A stretch of DNA of 6,618 nucleotides from Conexibacter sp. (GTDB lineage: Bacteria; Actinomycetota; Thermoleophilia; Solirubrobacterales; Solirubrobacteraceae), in the NCBI GenBank assembly GCA_025964055.1, contig JAOPZP010000604.1:1-6618 (forward strand). The letters are read 5' to 3'. The notes under the pieces were generated by a model that did no database searches, was not told the DNA's origin, and saw only the letters and a list, made by a program, of their open reading frames with translations. The translations under genes were made by a program, and so were the position numbers. Shown in pieces: positions 5,436-6,618 of the stretch. The number at the start of each line of letters is the position of its first letter. Positions within the stretch are counted from its first letter, which is position 1.

Positions 5436-6161
5436 GTGAAGCGGATTATCGACCTCTCGATGCCCGTCCACATGGACATGAAGACGTTCCCGCGGGTTCC
5501 GCCGCCGGCACTGACGGTGTATGAGAGCCACGAGCAGTTCGCCGAGCGGATCGGCGCGGCGCAGCATGGGGTGGCCTCGCTGACGGCGAGCTACCTCGTG
5601 GTCCAGAACGACCACGTCGGCACGCATCTGGACGCGCGCAAGCACATCGTCCCCGATGCCGGTGGGCCCGAGACGATCCCGCTGGAGTACTGCATGTCGG
5701 ACGGCGTGCTGCTCGACTTCACCGCCAAGTCGCCGGGCGACGTCATCAGCGAGGACGACGTCAAGCGCGAGCTCGACCGCATCGAGTACGAGCTCAAGGA
5801 GCGCGACATCGTGCTCAACCACACCGGAGCGGGCGCCTACAACACCGAGGACCGCTACCTCAGCGACCACCCCGGCATGAGCGGCGAGGCCACGCGCTGG
5901 CTGATCTCGCAGGGCGTGCGCCTGATGGGCTGCGACGCCATCACCTACGACCCGCCGGTCTGGGCCATGTTCGAGAAGCACCTCTTCTGGGAGGCGCACC
6001 GGGTGATGTGGGACGAGGAGTACTGGCATCTGGAGAACCTCATGAACCTCGACCAGATCGGTCGCTCTCACGGGTTCCAGCTGTGCGTGCTGCCGATCAA
6101 GTGGGTCGGCACGACGGCGGCGCCGGTGCGTGCCGTCGCCGTCGTCGACGACGAGGCCTGA
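5436..6161 (+). CDS. Cyclase / kynurenine formamidase-family metal-dependent hydrolase
   Basis: A 241-residue protein of normal family length. It begins with the typical strand RIIDLSMPV and carries the family signature H60-V-G-T-H64-L-D66-A-R-K-H70, whose His and Asp residues bind the divalent metal. Further family landmarks are LNHTGAGA at 127-134, HPGMS at 145-149, GCDAITYD at 165-172 and the C-terminal ENLMNL at 200-205. Characterised relatives hydrolyse N-formylkynurenine, isatin and other cyclic or linear amides; some are annotated as polyketide cyclases. The rest of a tryptophan-degradation pathway is not visible here, so the KynB reaction is not claimed. GTG 5436 is the start. The gene follows the SDR by 97 bp with two hairpins between, and the ALDH starts 4 bp after its stop, so cyclase and ALDH are surely one transcript. 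A ring-opening or amide-hydrolysis step between a dehydrogenase and a semialdehyde dehydrogenase is a reasonable inference. Confidence 0.92.
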   Translation: MKRIIDLSMPVHMDMKTFPRVPPPALTVYESHEQFAERIGAAQHGVASLTASYLVVQNDHVGTHLDARKHIVPDAGGPETIPLEYCMSDGVLLDFTAKSPGDVISEDDVKRELDRIEYELKERDIVLNHTGAGAYNTEDRYLSDHPGMSGEATRWLISQGVRLMGCDAITYDPPVWAMFEKHLFWEAHRVMWDEEYWHLENLMNLDQIGRSHGFQLCVLPIKWVGTTAAPVRAVAVVDDEA

Positions 6162-6165
6162 GCCG

Positions 6166-6618
6166 ATGACCCCCAGCCCGCCCCGCGTGCTCGACAACTA
6201 CGTCGCCGGTGCCTGGCTCCCGCCCGGTGCGTCGCAGGACGCGCTCGACGTGACCAACCCGGCCACGGGCGAGGTCCTGTCGCGTGTGCCGCTGTCGGGC
6301 CGCGCCGATCTCGACGCCGCGGTGCGCGCGGCGCGTGAGGCGCTTCCCGCCTGGCGCGCCGTGTCGGTCCCCAACCGCTCGCGGAAGCTCTACGCGTTGC
6401 GCGAGGGCCTGCTGGCTCGCCATGAGGATCTGGCTCGCTCGGTCACGGCCGAGATGGGCAAGACGATCGCCGATGCGCGTGCGGAGGTGGCGCGGATGAT
6501 CGAGATGGTCGAGGCCGCGACCGCGGTGCCGACGACGATGCAGGGCCGGATCCTGGAGGACGTCGCGCGCAACGTCGACTGCGAGACGATCCGCCAGCCC
6601 GTCGGGGTCTGCGCGGCG
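6166..6618 (+). CDS. mmsA: CoA-acylating (methyl)malonate-semialdehyde-type dehydrogenase, N-terminal part
   Basis: The first 151 residues of an aldehyde dehydrogenase cut by the window edge; full members have about 500. Visible are the N-terminal strand LDNYVAGAWL (9-18), NPATGEVLSRVPL (31-43), the AWR segment after AAREALP, the helix EMGKTIADARAEV (96-108), and MQGRILEDVARNVDCETIRQ (125-144) followed by PVGVCAA. This block, in particular the D-C-E-T-I-R-Q-P-x-G-V run, is characteristic of the methylmalonate-semialdehyde dehydrogenase group (MmsA/IolA), which turns malonate or methylmalonate semialdehyde into acetyl-CoA or propionyl-CoA with NAD+ and CoA. The catalytic Cys and the cofactor-binding fold lie beyond the edge, so CoA dependence is inferred from the family. 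GAGG lies 9 nt before ATG 6166, only 4 bp after the cyclase stop. The gene symbol reflects the family, not a proven substrate. Confidence 0.87.
   Translation, partial: MTPSPPRVLDNYVAGAWLPPGASQDALDVTNPATGEVLSRVPLSGRADLDAAVRAAREALPAWRAVSVPNRSRKLYALREGLLARHEDLARSVTAEMGKTIADARAEVARMIEMVEAATAVPTTMQGRILEDVARNVDCETIRQPVGVCAA

Noticed and set aside
6141..6152. GTCGTCGACGAC palindrome near the end of the cyclase
   Set aside because: It lies inside the coding sequence and is explained by the Val-Val-Asp-Asp codons of the C-terminus.
5322..6197. A 291-codon - strand frame antisense to the cyclase
   Set aside because: The cyclase on the + strand has the full HxGTHxDxxxH signature and a strong Shine-Dalgarno. 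The antisense frame has neither.

Overview
The window is strongly GC-rich. Its codons are biased to G or C in the third position and its genes are densely packed, which points to a high-GC actinobacterium. The style (GNAT–AAA fusion, PhyH oxygenase, catabolic SDR/cyclase/ALDH cluster) would suit a soil lineage such as the Solirubrobacterales, but that placement is inference; no rRNA or other marker gene is present. I found no tRNA, rRNA, CRISPR array or transposase.

Left part (1-2131, + strand): the Pro/Ala-rich tail of a gene entering from the left. Next comes a 429-residue protein with an N-terminal GNAT acetyltransferase domain fused to a complete single AAA ATPase module. It is followed 35 bp later by a PhyH-type Fe(II)/2-oxoglutarate oxygenase whose iron motif reads His-Thr-His instead of His-x-Asp. 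Two back-to-back hairpins (2147-2194) end this block.

Middle part (2210-4415, - strand), in transcription order from right to left: a GntR/FCD transcription factor, an unrecognised 205-residue protein, a stand-alone GNAT acetyltransferase, and a 74-residue acidic small protein with a near-ideal Shine-Dalgarno. The regulator is most likely tied to the genes on its other side rather than to those downstream of it.

Right part (4416-6618): a 92-bp divergent control region separates the GntR regulator from a + strand catabolic cluster. The cluster is a short-chain dehydrogenase, a metal-dependent cyclase/kynurenine-formamidase-family hydrolase, and the first 151 residues of a CoA-acylating methylmalonate/malonate-semialdehyde-type aldehyde dehydrogenase. 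A well-formed promoter (TTGCGG, 17 bp, TAATAT) lies so close to the dehydrogenase ATG that its mRNA should be leaderless or nearly so, and a symmetric ATCGAT-G-ATCGAT element sits on that start codon. The gap between dehydrogenase and cyclase holds two strong hairpins. The combined logic (oxidise an alcohol, hydrolyse a ring or amide, convert a semialdehyde to acyl-CoA) suggests an inducible degradation pathway. Its substrate cannot be read from this window.
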